A stretch of DNA of 64,000 nt. Source: Solenopsis invicta (taxonomy: Eukaryota > Arthropoda > Insecta > Hymenoptera > Formicidae). The notes beneath the pieces are model-generated. The model was not told the origin of the DNA, did no database searches, and was given only the letters and a program-made list of their open reading frames with translations. Of this stretch, positions 1-12,957 are shown piece after piece. The translations under genes and the position numbers were made by a program. The stretch is taken from positions 16,936,710 through 17,000,709 of the forward strand of contig NC_052672.1 in assembly GCF_016802725.1 (NCBI RefSeq), given 5' to 3'. Each line of letters opens with the position of its first letter. Position 1 is the first letter of the stretch.

Positions 1-1198
1 CGCAAAATAACAGTTTGACTATTAATTCGACTACAATTAAGATACCGGTACGTCAAAAATTGGATCGATTTAGTGTCAAAATTAATTTTTTTATAATTAA
101 TTATATTATAACTAATCTAAAATAACGTATATTATGTAAGTGCAAGGATATATTGATAATATAGTATTACTTTTTTTTTAGTTTTAATTTTCGCTATTCT
201 GCTTCATTTATATCAAGCTTATCTTAACCTTCTTAAATTAAGTGGATTGTATCTTATTTTTATTTTTTCTTACATATATATCTATCATACTTACTACCGC
301 TCAAAAAAACATAAATATACTTGATATCTAAGATATATTATAGTAAATAATTTCACAAAATAACTACTATCTTTAAAAATCATTCCTTAGCGAATAACAA
401 TTTTACATAAATTTCACATACTAGTACTAATATAAGTGGATGTATGCAAGAAAAAAGACTCGTAAAAATAATTTCCTCTCTTACGCCCATAAAAAATGAT
501 AAAAATATAATTACAACCGGAATATATTCTCTAAATTATTAGCAATACCTAAATGCATAATCGTCATTTCATTACTCGCATTTCGCTATCAGCAATAATT
601 AAAGAAACCTTTTAGTGCAATTTCGCAAAGCGAAAACCGATGCGGAGTGTAGCTTTACGAGCTCAATTGCGCATAAAAATTTACTAATTGCTTTATTCCG
701 TTTCCAAGCGTGTAATACAGCAAGAATTCGAAAAATTGAGACGTTCGAACGTATGCGTAACATTATTTTATTAAAAACTATTAAAATGTAGAGCGCACCG
801 ACCGAGTGTCTTTAACAAGCGTTACTCGTCTAAAGCTGAATTAACGGCGCACCTGCCTATCCTGATAATCGCAAGTCCATTTATGATAATCGACGGCTTG
901 CTAAAATTTCATTCGCTCTTCCATTTAACCGCGCAGTTAAACGAGATAATTAACTTGTAATCGCCTCGGGGCCCAGGCTCGATTCGCGTCTATCGCGCTT
1001 CTTAATTGGACGAAATCTCTCTATACTTTTTTAATAAATTCCCGTGATTGGCGTATCGATCGCTCATGCAAATACCGGGTGGCCATTGAATTTCTAATAT
1101 TCGCTCTCTAGAAGCAGTACTTGCTTCGCTGGTTGGCCCCGCTGATCGTACAATTTGAATAAGCGGTTTTCTCCACCATCTCCTCGACCGCGACTCTG
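1..1198. other. Non-coding, AT-rich then mixed
   Basis: The first ~640 bases are very AT-rich with many short A and T runs. From ~640 the composition becomes mixed and CpG appears. Reading frames here are short and unlike known proteins. I see no gene, RNA or repeat worth naming. Confidence 0.6.
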
Positions 1199-1239
1199 TC
1201 TCTTTTTTCTCCCCCCCCCTCCTCTCTCTCTTTCTCTTT
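1199..1239. repeat. Homopyrimidine tract (T6/C9/CT)
   Basis: Forty-one consecutive pyrimidines include a T run, a run of nine C and CT repeats. It is low-complexity DNA. Proline/serine/leucine-rich reading frames crossing it are a by-product of the tract and are not annotated. Confidence 0.9.
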
Positions 1240-4200
1240 GCCCCTTCAACTTTCCGTCCAGCCATGCTCCCTACCGTCGTTTCCACTGCCAAATACCGTT
1301 CACACTTTTACACTTTTATCCTCCCTCTTACTCTTACTCTCGCGAAACACGTTGTACGCGCGCTCGTTTCAGATGTTAACGGAGGTCGATTCGAGACTAA
1401 CGAGCAGACGATCCAATTATAGAATTTTCATCTGAACACATTTGCCAGGCGTCGAAGCCTGCTCGCTTTTTGTACGGTTAAAGCGAATACTTTCGCACAC
1501 TGCACTTGACCGGGTATTAGCGATCGGGATATGGTCGGCAGGGCAGGTTTAACCGAACCGGTAGCTAACCAGCAAGATGATGGTGCGCGCAAAAATTACA
1601 GGGCGACACGTACATCGGCAGATTACGGCGCGCGGCGATCGCCGATGATGTTGATGTGTAACTCCGGAATTTCAACATTTGCACCAAAATACGATTTATT
1701 TTTAATTCCACGGAACGCGCCTCTCTGCGGCGAACGTATTCAGTTTTAGTTTGGATCGCATCAATATTTGTAAAAAATATTTTGCAGCGGAATAAAATCA
1801 AACGAAACAACGTGAGTTAATAACTCAACGCGCTGGGCGGATCGAGAGATGCCCTCCGCCCTTTGTGATTTGTACGCATGCGACGCTGTTGTCGTTTGTC
1901 ATTATCAAACAATGAATAATAAAAAAAAATGCTTCGTGTCCGGATAACTGTGTTAAAAAAAAAAATAAAATAAAATATGCCATAGCCCGGCCCACATTAT
2001 TTAGTTTGCTGCAAGTTCTCCGCAATAAACTCCAGATTAAACTTGGAACGACGACACGTCGACTTTCCTATCGGATTTTCTCTTGAATATCATAGGGGAT
2101 ATGGTTAGCATAGAGAATCAGATACTTGAAAGGCGCTGACCTCGTCGATATTCAATTTGCATTTAAATATCTACCAGCTGAAATTTTCCGACGAGGGCGA
2201 GGGTAACTTTTACCGGATTGCGAATATGGATTTTCAAATAATCGAGGTGTATTGTTATACTGTTATACAGTTAACCATAACCATATAGTTGTATGGTTAA
2301 ATCACAAGTAATATCGATATGTTCAAACACACTCACACATATTGAAAAGAAAAGAATCGCTAATCTCCATTCCTCTTGGCATCGCATTAGTGGCGAAACT
2401 CGGACGCCGACGAAAACGCGATTTCGCCAAGTCTAAAATGAAATTTTCCTTCTTCGAAGGAACGTTACAGATTTCGTTTTCGAAAATAGTACGTGGCCGA
2501 TTAAACGCGCGTTTAGGGCGAATCCACTTACAAAACACTTCTCGAGAACCGCCTCCAGGTTTCGTAACACCTACGAGATTAAACCTTCGAATGCAGCACA
2601 CTAATTCCGGAAAGTGAGAAGCTTACTTCGTAAATGGAAATTCTCCGCGTAGAGAGTTCGAAGAAAGGCCTCGAAGACTGTTTTACTGCGTTTCACTCGG
2701 CCTTCACAAATTTTAGCTTTAACGTGTGAATTCTCGACCGTGCTAAAAGCCACGACCGAATACAACAAACGCGGCGTTCGTCGTATTCAAGTTATTTAAT
2801 CAATTTCGAACAAAGAGTTGTTGCGAAAAATTTGTTATGCGTAAAATTTACATATTTGATTTCTCGCGCCTTGAAATCGCGCTGCAGCGAGTCAATGCAA
2901 TCAGCCAGGATAATTTCTCTCACGCGGGCATTTATCCCGAGAGCGCTCTGCAATTTCGTCAACCGCTATCTAAAGATAAAGTCACAACAAATAACTCGTT
3001 GCTGATCAATAGCGATGGTATAGTCGATATCGGGCACTAATTCCCGCTTGAAAAAACCTCATTTTTTTGCTGGGTGACGCGACGCGGTTTATCGGCGCAT
3101 TCTGGGCTTTGCCGGAATGACGAACGCGCCTGAATTTACAAATTTGACCAGTCCGAGTAACGCGTGCGATCCAATCAAAAAATCAAATTGCGATCGTCAT
3201 CGTTTATCTCTTGAACAAACGAAACATGTTTGCGATAGGTAGCTCGTCGCTGATCACGGAAAAATATTGTATATTCGTTATAGGATCGTGCTTCGACGCG
3301 ACGGCAATAGCGAAACTTTAAAGACGAATAGTTTCCATTAATCAAAACGATATTTGCTCCAATGATAAAAATTAAATAAAGCGTCTCATAATTGGAAACT
3401 TGACGTAACGCCAAGAAATATTTAATAGCGATATGTCGCGTGTCAACAATGTAATGGATGTGTTGGATGTAAGTACATACGTCTCATATCGTTTCTTCCC
3501 TCTGCGACGCCGCGAAAACGTAGCGAAAATATTCAGGCGAGTTATGTTAAAGAGGAACATTTTACGTGCCGATAAACTTCAATTCGTACTTCGGATAGCA
3601 AGTAAACGATCGCTATCGAGCAAAGCATCGTGTCTCGTAGAAAATAGTAGTACCTCTGTGCACCATCAACGTTCACAATAATAGTTCCGCCAGGACAGAA
3701 ATTCGCGAAATTCGGATGCAGCCGCTTAATAACGTGGCGTTCCGAAATCGGGGAAATAATTTCAGAGTTAGGTTCAACAATTTGTACTCGCGGTTTATCG
3801 GTTCGATATGTAAATAAAGGAACGAATGCCAGCGATTCCAAACTCTCACTTTTACTTGAGAGAACAAGTAAATAAATTGTCGTAATATTTATAAATAAAA
3901 AAGCGCATTGAAAGCGAATTATCGAGATATTTCGAGACACGAGGATTCAGCATTGTCGCGATAATGTACAATAGTACAGATTACGGCAACTATTTCAGCA
4001 TGAGATAAAATCGCGAAAGGGCAGCAAAGTGACGTTGGCGGGCGCATGGAGGGCATGGAGGGTAGTTGTAACAGGATTCCGGTATCGGAGGGTAATTTCA
4101 CGGTTCGACGCGCAGTCGACTAACCGGCCGACCACTGGACACACATTTGTACCAATCGTGTACATATATATCCTCCATGTGGTTATGTTCCGGCACATGG

Positions 4201-4560
4201 TTCTCCAGGTGCGGGTGCACGACGGCGACGCAATCGGAGGCCGTTTAGTCGGTGGAACCTAGCCCCTTTGCGTTTAATATCGACGCGACGCGACGCGACG
4301 CGACGTCGTGCTCGCAGGACCACGTTTACGTAGTTCACGAAGCCGCGAAACCGTAAAGTTCCCGGACGGACGCGGATTGCAAAACGCTTCCTCGCTCCAC
4401 GAAGTGCAGCGGATTAGACTTTCAATCAACCACACTGTTGCAGCATTATTAACGGAGGGCCGAAGCGAGGAGGAACAAGGAGTTAATAGAGTTTACCATC
4501 TTATCGATTGGCATGCAAATAATGAATAAGCGAGCGTTCAACTATTACTCGTTGCACTAT
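1240..4560. other. Non-coding, mixed composition
   Basis: Composition is moderate with frequent CpG. Several 60-130 codon frames occur on both strands and overlap each other, as expected by chance, and none resembles a known family. The frame at 2837-3040 (+) has the most protein-like composition, but no splice or promoter support was seen. The only clear repeat is the CGACG array at 4281-4305. Confidence 0.5.
4281..4305. repeat. (CGACG)5 minisatellite
   Basis: Five tandem copies of the pentamer CGACG are followed by a TCG. The array is pure. Confidence 0.9.
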
Positions 4561-5284
4561 TCGATCATTGATGGTGGTTGGTGTTGATTTATTATTATGT
4601 TAACCGCCGCAACTCTATTATTAGTTTGCTAAATTCTGATGAAACTGATGTAACTGTGTAATTCTGATGTAGATCGGAGTATTCGTACTTCACATTTAAC
4701 GTTAAATTAACCATGTCACATTCACCACGAGATAAATTATGCGATCATACATGAAATAGCATTCAAATCAAATGAGTAAATCGAGCGTTAAATGTAAGTT
4801 GCCTATAAATTTTGAAATATATATGAATCTAATTTTCATTCGTATTACTTTAGAAACATAAAAGCGTGTTGCGTATTAACATGCTATTAATATGTACGTA
4901 TATCAATTTTTATCATTTTTATCATTAAACAATGTCCAAATATGCGCAAGTATAAATATGCTGACGTAGAAAGATTTTATTCCCAAGTAATGAAAATTTA
5001 ACGTTTTAACGTGTAAAAAAGTTAAAACTTTTAGAGGTTTCTATAAATGTATGTGAGCAGAAGCTCACATAAAATATAATACGTGGTAAAGTTATATCGA
5101 ATATTACATTTTCATAAATATGTTGCGTGGGAAATAATATTTTTCAATTAATTAATAGAGGAACTCTGTACAAACGTTACAAGCGTATAATCAATTACGG
5201 ATATCGTGAGACATAGAATATCGCATATATTACGCGCGTACTATGATCGTACATTTGCACGTGCACATGCAATGCTAAAGCCAC
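4561..5284. other. AT-rich non-coding DNA
   Basis: No credible reading frame is present. A small perfect stem-loop lies at 5050-5071 (9-bp stem TATGTGAGC/GCTCACATA, loop AGAA), too short to call an RNA gene. Confidence 0.6.
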
Positions 5285-5375
5285 GAAGCCATAAAGCTTC
5301 GCGATAAATCGGTGAGGCTCTGAACCGAGAATATCGGGTCTCTCGGGAAAAGGGAAGAGATAAAATCAAAATACC
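5285..5375 (+). repeat. Diverged direct repeat, copy A
   Basis: This segment is collinear with 5792-5898. Both begin GAAGCCATAAA, then share TAAATCG, a TCTCG-GGAAA block and a final block (GATAAAATCAAAATACC here, GATAAAACTAAAATACC in copy B), in the same order and with similar spacing. Copy B carries extra bases in the middle. The pair may be an old local duplication or two members of a dispersed repeat. It has no coding capacity. Confidence 0.45.
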
Positions 5376-5791
5376 TACATGCCATCGACGATAATCGATC
5401 AACAAACCAATCCTCTTTGATTTTTACTTTTAGGCAACATCGAATGTATGTACCATGTATCCAGATAATAGAGATTGAGATATATCGTACAATTATTTTT
5501 TCTATACTTTTGTATGCTGTAATTATAAATGCTACACGTGATACTTGTTTTATTTAAAAAAGTTGTACACATATTAATTAATTTTCATAATTAGATTATT
5601 TTAGATTAGATTAGAAATATTTACGCTACGTAATTACGTCTAATTGCGCTTTATATATCTCGACAAGCAATCTGCATATCTTTTTTATTAGAGAAATCTT
5701 TCATCCAGAAATGTGACGTTTTTAAAATTGAAAGTCGAGATTCGTCCGCATCTTTCTTGCTGACGATACACCGCGCGCGAGGCGCAGCCCT
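5376..5791. other. AT-rich DNA between the two repeat copies
   Basis: Mostly AT-rich sequence with no credible gene, becoming CG-rich from ~5740. Confidence 0.55.
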
Positions 5792-5898
5792 GAAGCCATA
5801 AAATCGCGGTGTAAATCGAGTGGACCCTGCGGGTTTGCGCAGTCAGAACAGCGCGTATAAAGTCTCGCGGGAAAGAGATTCGATAAAACTAAAATACC
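5792..5898 (+). repeat. Diverged direct repeat, copy B
   Basis: Partner of the segment at 5285-5375, about 500 bases away in the same orientation. It shares an 11-base identical start and several ordered blocks. It lies just before the CA microsatellite at 5993. Identity is uneven, so the boundaries are approximate. Confidence 0.45.
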
Positions 5899-5991
5899 CG
5901 GACGCCGCTGGCGCTAGGCGAGATTTTTGCTTGTGATACATGATCCAACTCCGAGGTGGAGTGTTATTTCTGCCCGATGCTCTGACCCGAT

Positions 5992-5992
<1 letters not shown>

Positions 5993-6027
<35 letters not shown>
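5993..6027. repeat. (AC)17 microsatellite
   Basis: Pure alternating AC for 35 bases. Cysteine/valine repeat peptides read from the opposite strand come from this tract. Alternating purine-pyrimidine DNA of this kind can adopt the Z form. Confidence 0.95.
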
Positions 6028-6031
<4 letters not shown>

Positions 6032-6335
6032 TACATACAGTTGTTTCCAGATTCACTCCCAATGTAACCAACTCGGCGCCACTCGCAGAATAATAAAAAT
6101 ACAAATGAAATATTTGTAATACTTTTCGTTACAACTCGACGAATACGTATATAACTCTAAACGAGAGGGCAATTGCACGATAGGTCAGATAAGCAGACGC
6201 GATCGGCAAGCGTAGGCAATGCTGCAACACGCTGATCCAACCAATTGATTTTGGGATGCGAGTAATGGGCCAATTGAAGGCTCGAACCCGATGAACGACG
6301 AACGATGTTCCGAAACCTGATTATAAAGCATGATC

Positions 6336-6354
6336 CGCGCGCGCGCGCGCGCGC
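6336..6354. repeat. (CG)9 tract
   Basis: Nineteen bases of alternating C and G. Unmutated CpG runs of this length suggest little germline methylation here. It is also a strong Z-DNA-type sequence. Confidence 0.9.
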
Positions 6355-9300
6355 CTACATTCATCCATCATCCACTCGAAGCGAGACTCGTCGCGATATC
6401 GTAAAACGAATGCCGAGCGAGGAAGGGGATATCGGGTCAGAAAGAGAAATGCTCGCGTGGATGGGGATTTGAATTCTACGCTGCCATTACCCCCGTTAGA
6501 TTGTACCTACGTCGTGCGGATACGAGCTTTAGGAGTACCTCGCATTATATGACTTATGGCGCGCGCGATGCGGATGAGAGGGAAAGAGAGCGAAGCTGAT
6601 CCGTGGATGTTTGTGTACGCCTCTATTCATCTGGAAACGGAAAACGATCGCAATGCCGCGCCGCCCGTCTACACGGTGCTACACACCCGCCTCGGTATCG
6701 TGCTGCGCTAAAATTAATCGCGGAATGATGCGTCCAGCACCAGGCGAAATGTCATCGGAAACCATGATGGCTTCCCTCGTGTATGTATATGTATGCATAC
6801 GCGCTCGGCGCTCAGCGCTCGCGCGCCTGCCATGCCGCCTCGACATCGACGTTCTGTTTTCGCAATTATTTCGCAGCTCTTTATTGCTTCGCGATACAAA
6901 ATTACCGGTTCTGCGTTTATACATTTTATTTGTTTCAAATTAACGCGGCATTTATCGTTCTTGCAGTACACTAATGAATGTACGAAACTCAAAACAATAT
7001 ATATTTTTATTTATAAATACCATGAGTGGTTATACATCGTAATAAAACTACGTATAAAAATTTTAATTAATAATATTAAAACAGGAATAAATCGACAAAT
7101 AAAGAAAAACAATAAAAAGAGACATTCGATATTTACGCTTCGTTAATTCGAGAAGAATCATTTTTCTGTTTATTTAATTCTTGTACACTCTACGGGTCTT
7201 TCCATTTAGCGATACACCTGTCGTTTTGTCTTTATTATATCATTGAATGCCAAAAAAAAAAAACAGTAATTTTAATCTCACAGGGTTCAAGTCACCATCT
7301 GTCGCTAACTGACAAGCTATCTCACAATGAACTTAGAAACAGCTGAACGTTGTAAACGTTACATATTATATTTCTCTTTTATGAGTTAAAACACAGTAAT
7401 TTTATTACGCGCAAGCTAGACGGTAGGAAATCACTGGAACGACACAGCTAGTTAATTACGCTAATTAGATGCGGGCCACTTCGTTCAGTGTACAGTTATA
7501 GTTATCGACGCGCTATTGTTTAACGCGTAATTTCAGCCTCGGTGCGCCGTGATTCATCGCGCGAACACAAATTATTTCGCGCCAAAGCTTTCGATTTGCC
7601 TGTCATGCGCCGCGCCGCGCCGTTTTGTTCGCAGCTCGTTACGGCGAATATCGCGGATCGCGCTGCTTTTATTACCTATAGTCTCCCTCGTCAACGCAAG
7701 ATCAATATCTAATCAAGTGTCGGTAGTTAGAACGGACGACTGGAATTCAGTTTGGTCACGATAAAAACTTTGCATCCGACAAAAATGTGAAACAACGGCG
7801 ACATTATCAAATATTTTTTATGTAAATTTAAATATAAATTGCTTCAATTTTTACAATTTGAATATAAATCGCTACGATTTTTGCAATTTAAATGTCCAGT
7901 TATCTATCCGGATGTAAACATGAAATACTTACTATTTGCGATATCGATTCTTATAAATGCGCGTTTAATTTTTATTGCGTTTATCAAATACAGATCTGTA
8001 TCAGATATTAACATATATTTTTTTCTCGTTTTATTAATGCGTAAGTTTCTAAAAAATAATCTTACAAGTTAATTAGTTTAATACTGCAAATTGATAGGTT
8101 GAATATACATATAGTGCATTTTAAATACATAAAATATATTAGCATTGTCAAAACGTGACATAGAGATTAACTTTAAATTTTTTCATAAGAGAAATTGCGA
8201 CGTCACATAAATAAAAGTGAAAATGTTATATTACAAGAAAAATACAATTAGACATAAAAATAAGAATTTTTCATTTTTTGTATAAATTGCAGAGAAAATA
8301 TAAAAATGGTTGATATTTGTATGGACAATTCAGTTACGCAACCGCGTCAACGGGAGACTGATAGGGTATCTCGTACGCATCCTTAGAGAAATCGATATCC
8401 CTGCAACTTTAAGGTACGAAGCCTATTTTCTCCGCCGCGAAAATGGAAGCTCACCTTTCGTTCCTCGTAAATCCCGGCGAGATCTTACGAGCCACCAGGA
8501 GAAGAACGAAGGAAGCATCGCGTGCACATACAGCATTGTCGAGGGACGCTATCGAACACATATACGCGCTCGGTGGCGTGTATCGATGCACAAAGAAAGA
8601 GAAGGAATAAAAAGAAATGAAGAAAGCGACGCCGCTGAATGATGGACGAAACGCATTCTCGTTCCGGTGAACAAAAAGGGAGTGAAATCCTTCGCGGTTT
8701 CGTGGAAAAGTAAACGAAGCGGAGAAACGGACTGGATCGTGTTTCGTCGACCATCGATTTTTGCGAAAACTGGAGGAGTTTTCCAGGTCTAGGAATAGCT
8801 TCGTTCATTTACGGTACAAAGTGCAAGATGCACGTGTCTCTCGTGCGCTCGTGGAAGATCAAGAGTGCTTTCATACAGCATGATATCCATAAACCATCTG
8901 GAATGTCGTCATTCTCGATGTCTTTCGTAAGAACGGAAGTGAGCATGGTCGAGTAACCTTCCTTTTCCTATTTGCGATCAAACGATCGAACCCATATCCC
9001 CAACTATATATGATCCGAGCGCGACCAAGAGCAAACGATGTGCTAACGATATGGCACGGCGTCGTTCTAGATAACAGTGTGGAAACCAGCTAAAATGAAG
9101 GCTTATATTGCGGTAAAGATTATGTTTATAAAAGGTACGGTAAGGAGAGAATTTGCGCAAAGTTGGTGAAGCGAAAATAATTCTTTTTTATACAAACATA
9201 GTCTCTTTTAAATTTTACCAGCGATTAACTGTTCTGTTTCTTAAATTCTTAAAACAAATCTCTAAATGTTAACTTGGAATAATTCAAAAGATATTTAAAA

Positions 9301-10580
9301 GTTGGAAAAGAATAGATATATAAAAAAGAAACGTTGCGTGAAAATAAAAAACGGTCATATAAAAATGATAAAAAATTGCAAAAATTAAATAAATTACATT
9401 GAAAATCTAAATTGAAAATTGAAAAAAGATCAAGTAAATTTCTTAAATTTATTTTTTAAGATTTAACAAGGAAAATACAATTAGACTTACACAAAACTAT
9501 TTTTCGATCAGCAAGAAAATTAGGAAAACAAATTAACGTCGGTGAAAATAACAAGTTAAAGAGATTTTATAATTAAACATCTAATTCATTCTTCAACCTC
9601 GTTCATTCATCATTACCGCATTTATGATTATTCGTATTATGTATGAGTGTATATATTGTTTATATATTGTACAATTTTATGAAAATTGCTGAACAGGCAG
9701 GAATAAAATTAATGAGTTTCTGTTATCAGTTAAATCGATTTGAAAAGTCTCGTTCGTCTTATTACTAAATTCGAGTAAGACTTTGCTTTTAGTGGTCTAT
9801 ACGAATGTTGCACATCAGCCTGTATGTGGGATTGCAGCACGTACACGTAACCATAATTGCGTCAATCAATAAAATCCGAGTGTAAGACCTTCCCTCGCGC
9901 CTCGCATGGACGCGCCTCGCATGGAAGCTACCCGCGTGTCGAGTTAATATCAGGGGTACTCCACTTGGCAGGGATGACAAACGCGGACGGAACGGTCAAG
10001 TAGCAAGCGTCAGTACCACTTCCTCCGTTCGATCGATCGATCTTGCCCACATTCACAGTGGAACGAGGGAAGGAGGGCTCCAGGAGGAAACGGGCGATGT
10101 CACGGGACGCGCGACGCGCAAATGTCACGGCGGCGGCGGCGGTGGCGGAGAACTCGAAACGGACGTGCGTGCGGCCATCACGAGCGGAAGCGAGTATGCG
10201 TGCGTGAAACGCACCGGGCGAATTCCCGAGACAGTTTGATGGATTAATATAGCTTTGTGTCCTTGTTGCGTGCGCGCGTAACGCACGAGCCGTAAGTTGA
10301 ATGCCGCGGTCTAGCCACGGGAGAGATTTACACTCTCGCGCCAAGATACCACCCTACACGTGTTAATACCGTGCGTACGGCTGGCCGTGTACCTGCATCC
10401 ACAATGGGCGAAGAAATTGCTAGGATGGTATAAATATTTGCGGATAAACGCGTCGAGATAAACGCGCGTCCGCACCCGCCCACACGATCCAGTTTGCGTC
10501 GACGCTCGGCGCGGCATTTTCGAGAATAATAAATCTCATTCCGACGGCTCCAACTCGCAGTGCGCCCGAGGAAATCAGCC
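6355..10580. other. Non-coding DNA; AT-rich blocks and a CG island
   Basis: Mixed DNA runs to ~6980, AT-rich DNA from ~6980 to 8290, mixed to ~9170, AT-rich to ~9780, then a CG-rich island from ~9780 to 10560. Overlapping frames on both strands (for example 6611-6943 and 8310-8642) look like chance frames. An exact AAAATACAATTAGAC occurs at ~8240 and again at ~9473, possibly by chance in AT-rich sequence. I see no gene. Confidence 0.5.
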
Positions 10581-10582
10581 TC

Positions 10583-10614
10583 TATAAAAGGGGTGCCCGG
10601 TGAGGGCGACCAGT
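10583..10614 (+). promoter_or_regulatory. Candidate TATA + initiator core promoter
   Basis: TATAAAAG at 10583-10590 is followed by a CCAGTT initiator-like element whose A is at 10612, 29 bases from the first T of the TATA box. That spacing is what a focused RNA polymerase II promoter uses, and CAGT is the core of the arthropod initiator. A CG-rich island lies directly upstream. No clear downstream promoter element was seen at the expected distance. A TATA-like match alone is common, so only the pairing and the start codon 40 bases further make it worth listing. Confidence 0.35.
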
Positions 10615-10651
10615 TTTCTATTGAATATTCATCGAACAAAAACTGTGCCAA

Positions 10652-10723
10652 ATGGAACAAGGCGATTCTTTAGCAAGGCCTACATATATGTATGTACATG
10701 TATATGTAGGCCTTGCTAAATGA
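10652..10723 (+). CDS. Possible 23-codon small ORF or first coding exon
   Basis: The frame starts at ATG 10652 in a favourable context (CCAAATGG), 40 bases after the predicted start of transcription, and ends at TGA 10721-10723. It would encode 23 residues, beginning MEQGDSLARP and then tyrosine/valine-rich. The second half is the palindrome at 10669-10720, so that part of the peptide is dictated by the palindrome. It has no signal peptide and no recognised family. A GTATGT splice-donor-like hexamer lies inside, so it could also be the start of a spliced gene. The evidence is positional only; it may be non-coding. Confidence 0.2.
   Translation: MEQGDSLARPTYMYVHVYVGLAK
10669..10720. repeat. 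52-bp palindrome / hairpin
   Basis: The arms begin TTTAGCAAGGCCTACATATA and are complementary base for base for 20 bp, followed by G-T pairs around a short TATG/TACA centre. It could fold as one hairpin in RNA or extrude as a cruciform in DNA. It is shorter than usual insect pre-microRNA hairpins and the centre is AT-rich. It lies 57 bases downstream of the candidate start of transcription. Confidence 0.85.
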
Positions 10724-11920
10724 GAACTATAGCTTGACGGAGATTTACTCTTACCAACTCGTTTGCATTTTATCTCTTCTTCGGTGCAATCGGTGCTTAA
10801 TCACTTAATTTGTGACATAGTTATGGCGACTCTCGCATTAAAAATTAAACGCTCTCGATAAATATGCAGATTTAACTGTACGAGTCTTATCTTTCGATTA
10901 ACGTGGTATGAAATGTGTTTAATGTTCAATAGGAAAACTTACTTTTCGGATGGAATAACAAAATAATGAAATTATGTACCGATTACAAATTAATTAAGTA
11001 CTTTTGCTCAAACATTGACTTAGGCTGTCAACGTTATCACATCATTCTATCTTTATCGTTCATTAGATGAAAGTAAAGATAACATAACGTAATAACGTTA
11101 ATAGCCTTTTTCGTCGTTATTTCGAGTTCTTCTTTTATTCTTTACATCGGTTTTTAAGTTGACATCGCAATTGCGTAAACATAAAAAGACAATTATATTT
11201 GATTATTTCTGTCTATTTAACATTTCAATTATTAGCTTGCAACTGTTGAATTACGAGTTGAATGAAATGTGTGATGTTGATAGAAAATACGATTACAACT
11301 TTTTTCCTGGTTCAATGTTAAGTACAACAGTAGCATTTTCCTTTTCAAAGACAGTTCCTTCATCTCTCGTTTATTACGAAACGTATTACTTTCGTGGGTC
11401 ACAATAGTTTCCCTTCGTATAAAATGTCCGTCTTGCGGTAATAAGGAGGAAACCGATAAGCCTGGCACCGCAATCATTATCGTTTCGAGCAAGCTCTCGC
11501 GATCTTTGTACATTCTTCGGGCGGGACGGGTTGGAGGAACATAAAGAATAGAGATAGGGCCGTAACGAGTCGAGATTTCGACGATGACCCGCCGTGGCAC
11601 GTAAAGGAAAACGCAGCCGGATGAAATAGTCGGTGGCTTTTTAGCCGCGGGACGCGGACAGGGTAAAAGGCAAAGCTACCAAAAGCCGGGGCTTTATTGC
11701 CTACGAGGCCAGGATCTCGTGCGCGGGATGCGAGATTGTTTAGATCCCTCGCCCATAGACCCGGGGATCGTAAGAAGACCGGGGAGCCTATCTAGGATCG
11801 TATACCGGCCCGCCCCTTGGATTATGGCCGCGAAACGGTTCACGTCGTCCGTTTTCGTGGCTCGTAAGCGCGACGCTTATTGTAAACTTGCACGGGACCG
11901 TACAAAGTCCTCTCTCTTTT
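10724..11920. other. AT-rich then CG-rich non-coding DNA
   Basis: AT-rich to ~11400, then a CpG-rich island to ~12050. The overlapping frames at 11159-11407 (+) and 11232-11600 (-) do not resemble known proteins. Confidence 0.55.
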
Positions 11921-11942
11921 TCTCTCTCTCTCTCTCTCTCTC
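11921..11942. repeat. (TC)11 microsatellite
   Basis: Pure TC for 22 bases in a CG-rich island; the preceding ten bases are also pyrimidines. One of about a dozen GA/CT tracts in the window. Confidence 0.95.
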
Positions 11943-12903
11943 GCTGGCGTTTTGTCGTACTTACGAGGATCGTACTTTTTCGGATGATCTGTCTGAAGAT
12001 TGTACGACATAGCTCTTATCTTCCGCGTGCGCACGCGTGCCAGGATGATGTCTAAGTGTGCTCGCTGCACTTTTCAAACGAAATGCAAATATAGATACGC
12101 GAATATCTCTCTCTTTATTCAGGGCAACCCCGTAGAGCTTTTATTAAAATAGTCTCACGAATAGTCGGAGAGAAAATTGCTCGTAAAATATTTTGTATCT
12201 TTTACGATATAATAACAGCATGCAGATGAAATAAACGGAGCTTAAGCGAAACATTTTAATGTTTCACTTTTATCCGTGAAAAACGTAAAGAGAAAATTAT
12301 GCGAATATTTTTAAAAAAATGCCTTTTAAACTTAATACGTTGTTATTTTTCATTTCATATGTGTAGTACACTTTTATTTTCTCATATTTGTCATAATCTC
12401 AATTTTGTATGTGCATATATTTTCACGTCATGTTTATATTCATCAAGAAAATTGGCAGATATTCTAATCATTTTATGCATTCTCCTCGTGCGTCGCGATA
12501 AAATCGGCAGACGTCTCTCCACTGCTAAGTCACTTTAGTCGGTTGCGTCTGGCGCCGCACGCATAGGTATAGCGTATACAAAACGAATAAATAATAAAAG
12601 TCTGACACGTATCTCATTCTGATAGAGTCGCTGGATATTCCACAGAGTTGCCCAATTTCACTCCTTTCCTGCACGGTTATACGTTTATATATTTTCGTTT
12701 TTCTCGGGCTCGATGGAGCCATTACGAAGCTAAATCGTCTGCAGAATCGAAGATACCGGAGCGCACGGAAGTGGGTATCGACCTCATTTCCAAGATCGCT
12801 GCAGTATTTTCGCATCGACACGACCGCGTTCTCCGCCGCCGCGCCGCTGCTCCTTCCTTCCTTCCTTCTTTCCCGTTTGCCTTTCTCTCGTTCCATCTCA
12901 ACC

Positions 12904-12906
<3 letters not shown>
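11943..12906. other. Non-coding DNA before the (AG)20 tract
   Basis: The end of a CG island, an AT-rich stretch (~12100-12540), then the start of a larger CG island. No gene recognised. Confidence 0.55.

Positions 12907-12957
<51 letters not shown>

Noticed and set aside
6280..6296. GGCTCGAACCC resembling a tRNA B box on the - strand
   Set aside because: T-stem pairs only partly and no A box or cloverleaf could be drawn.
7280..7300. GGTTCAAGTC resembling a tRNA B box
   Set aside because: T-stem bases do not pair and no A box or acceptor stem is present upstream.
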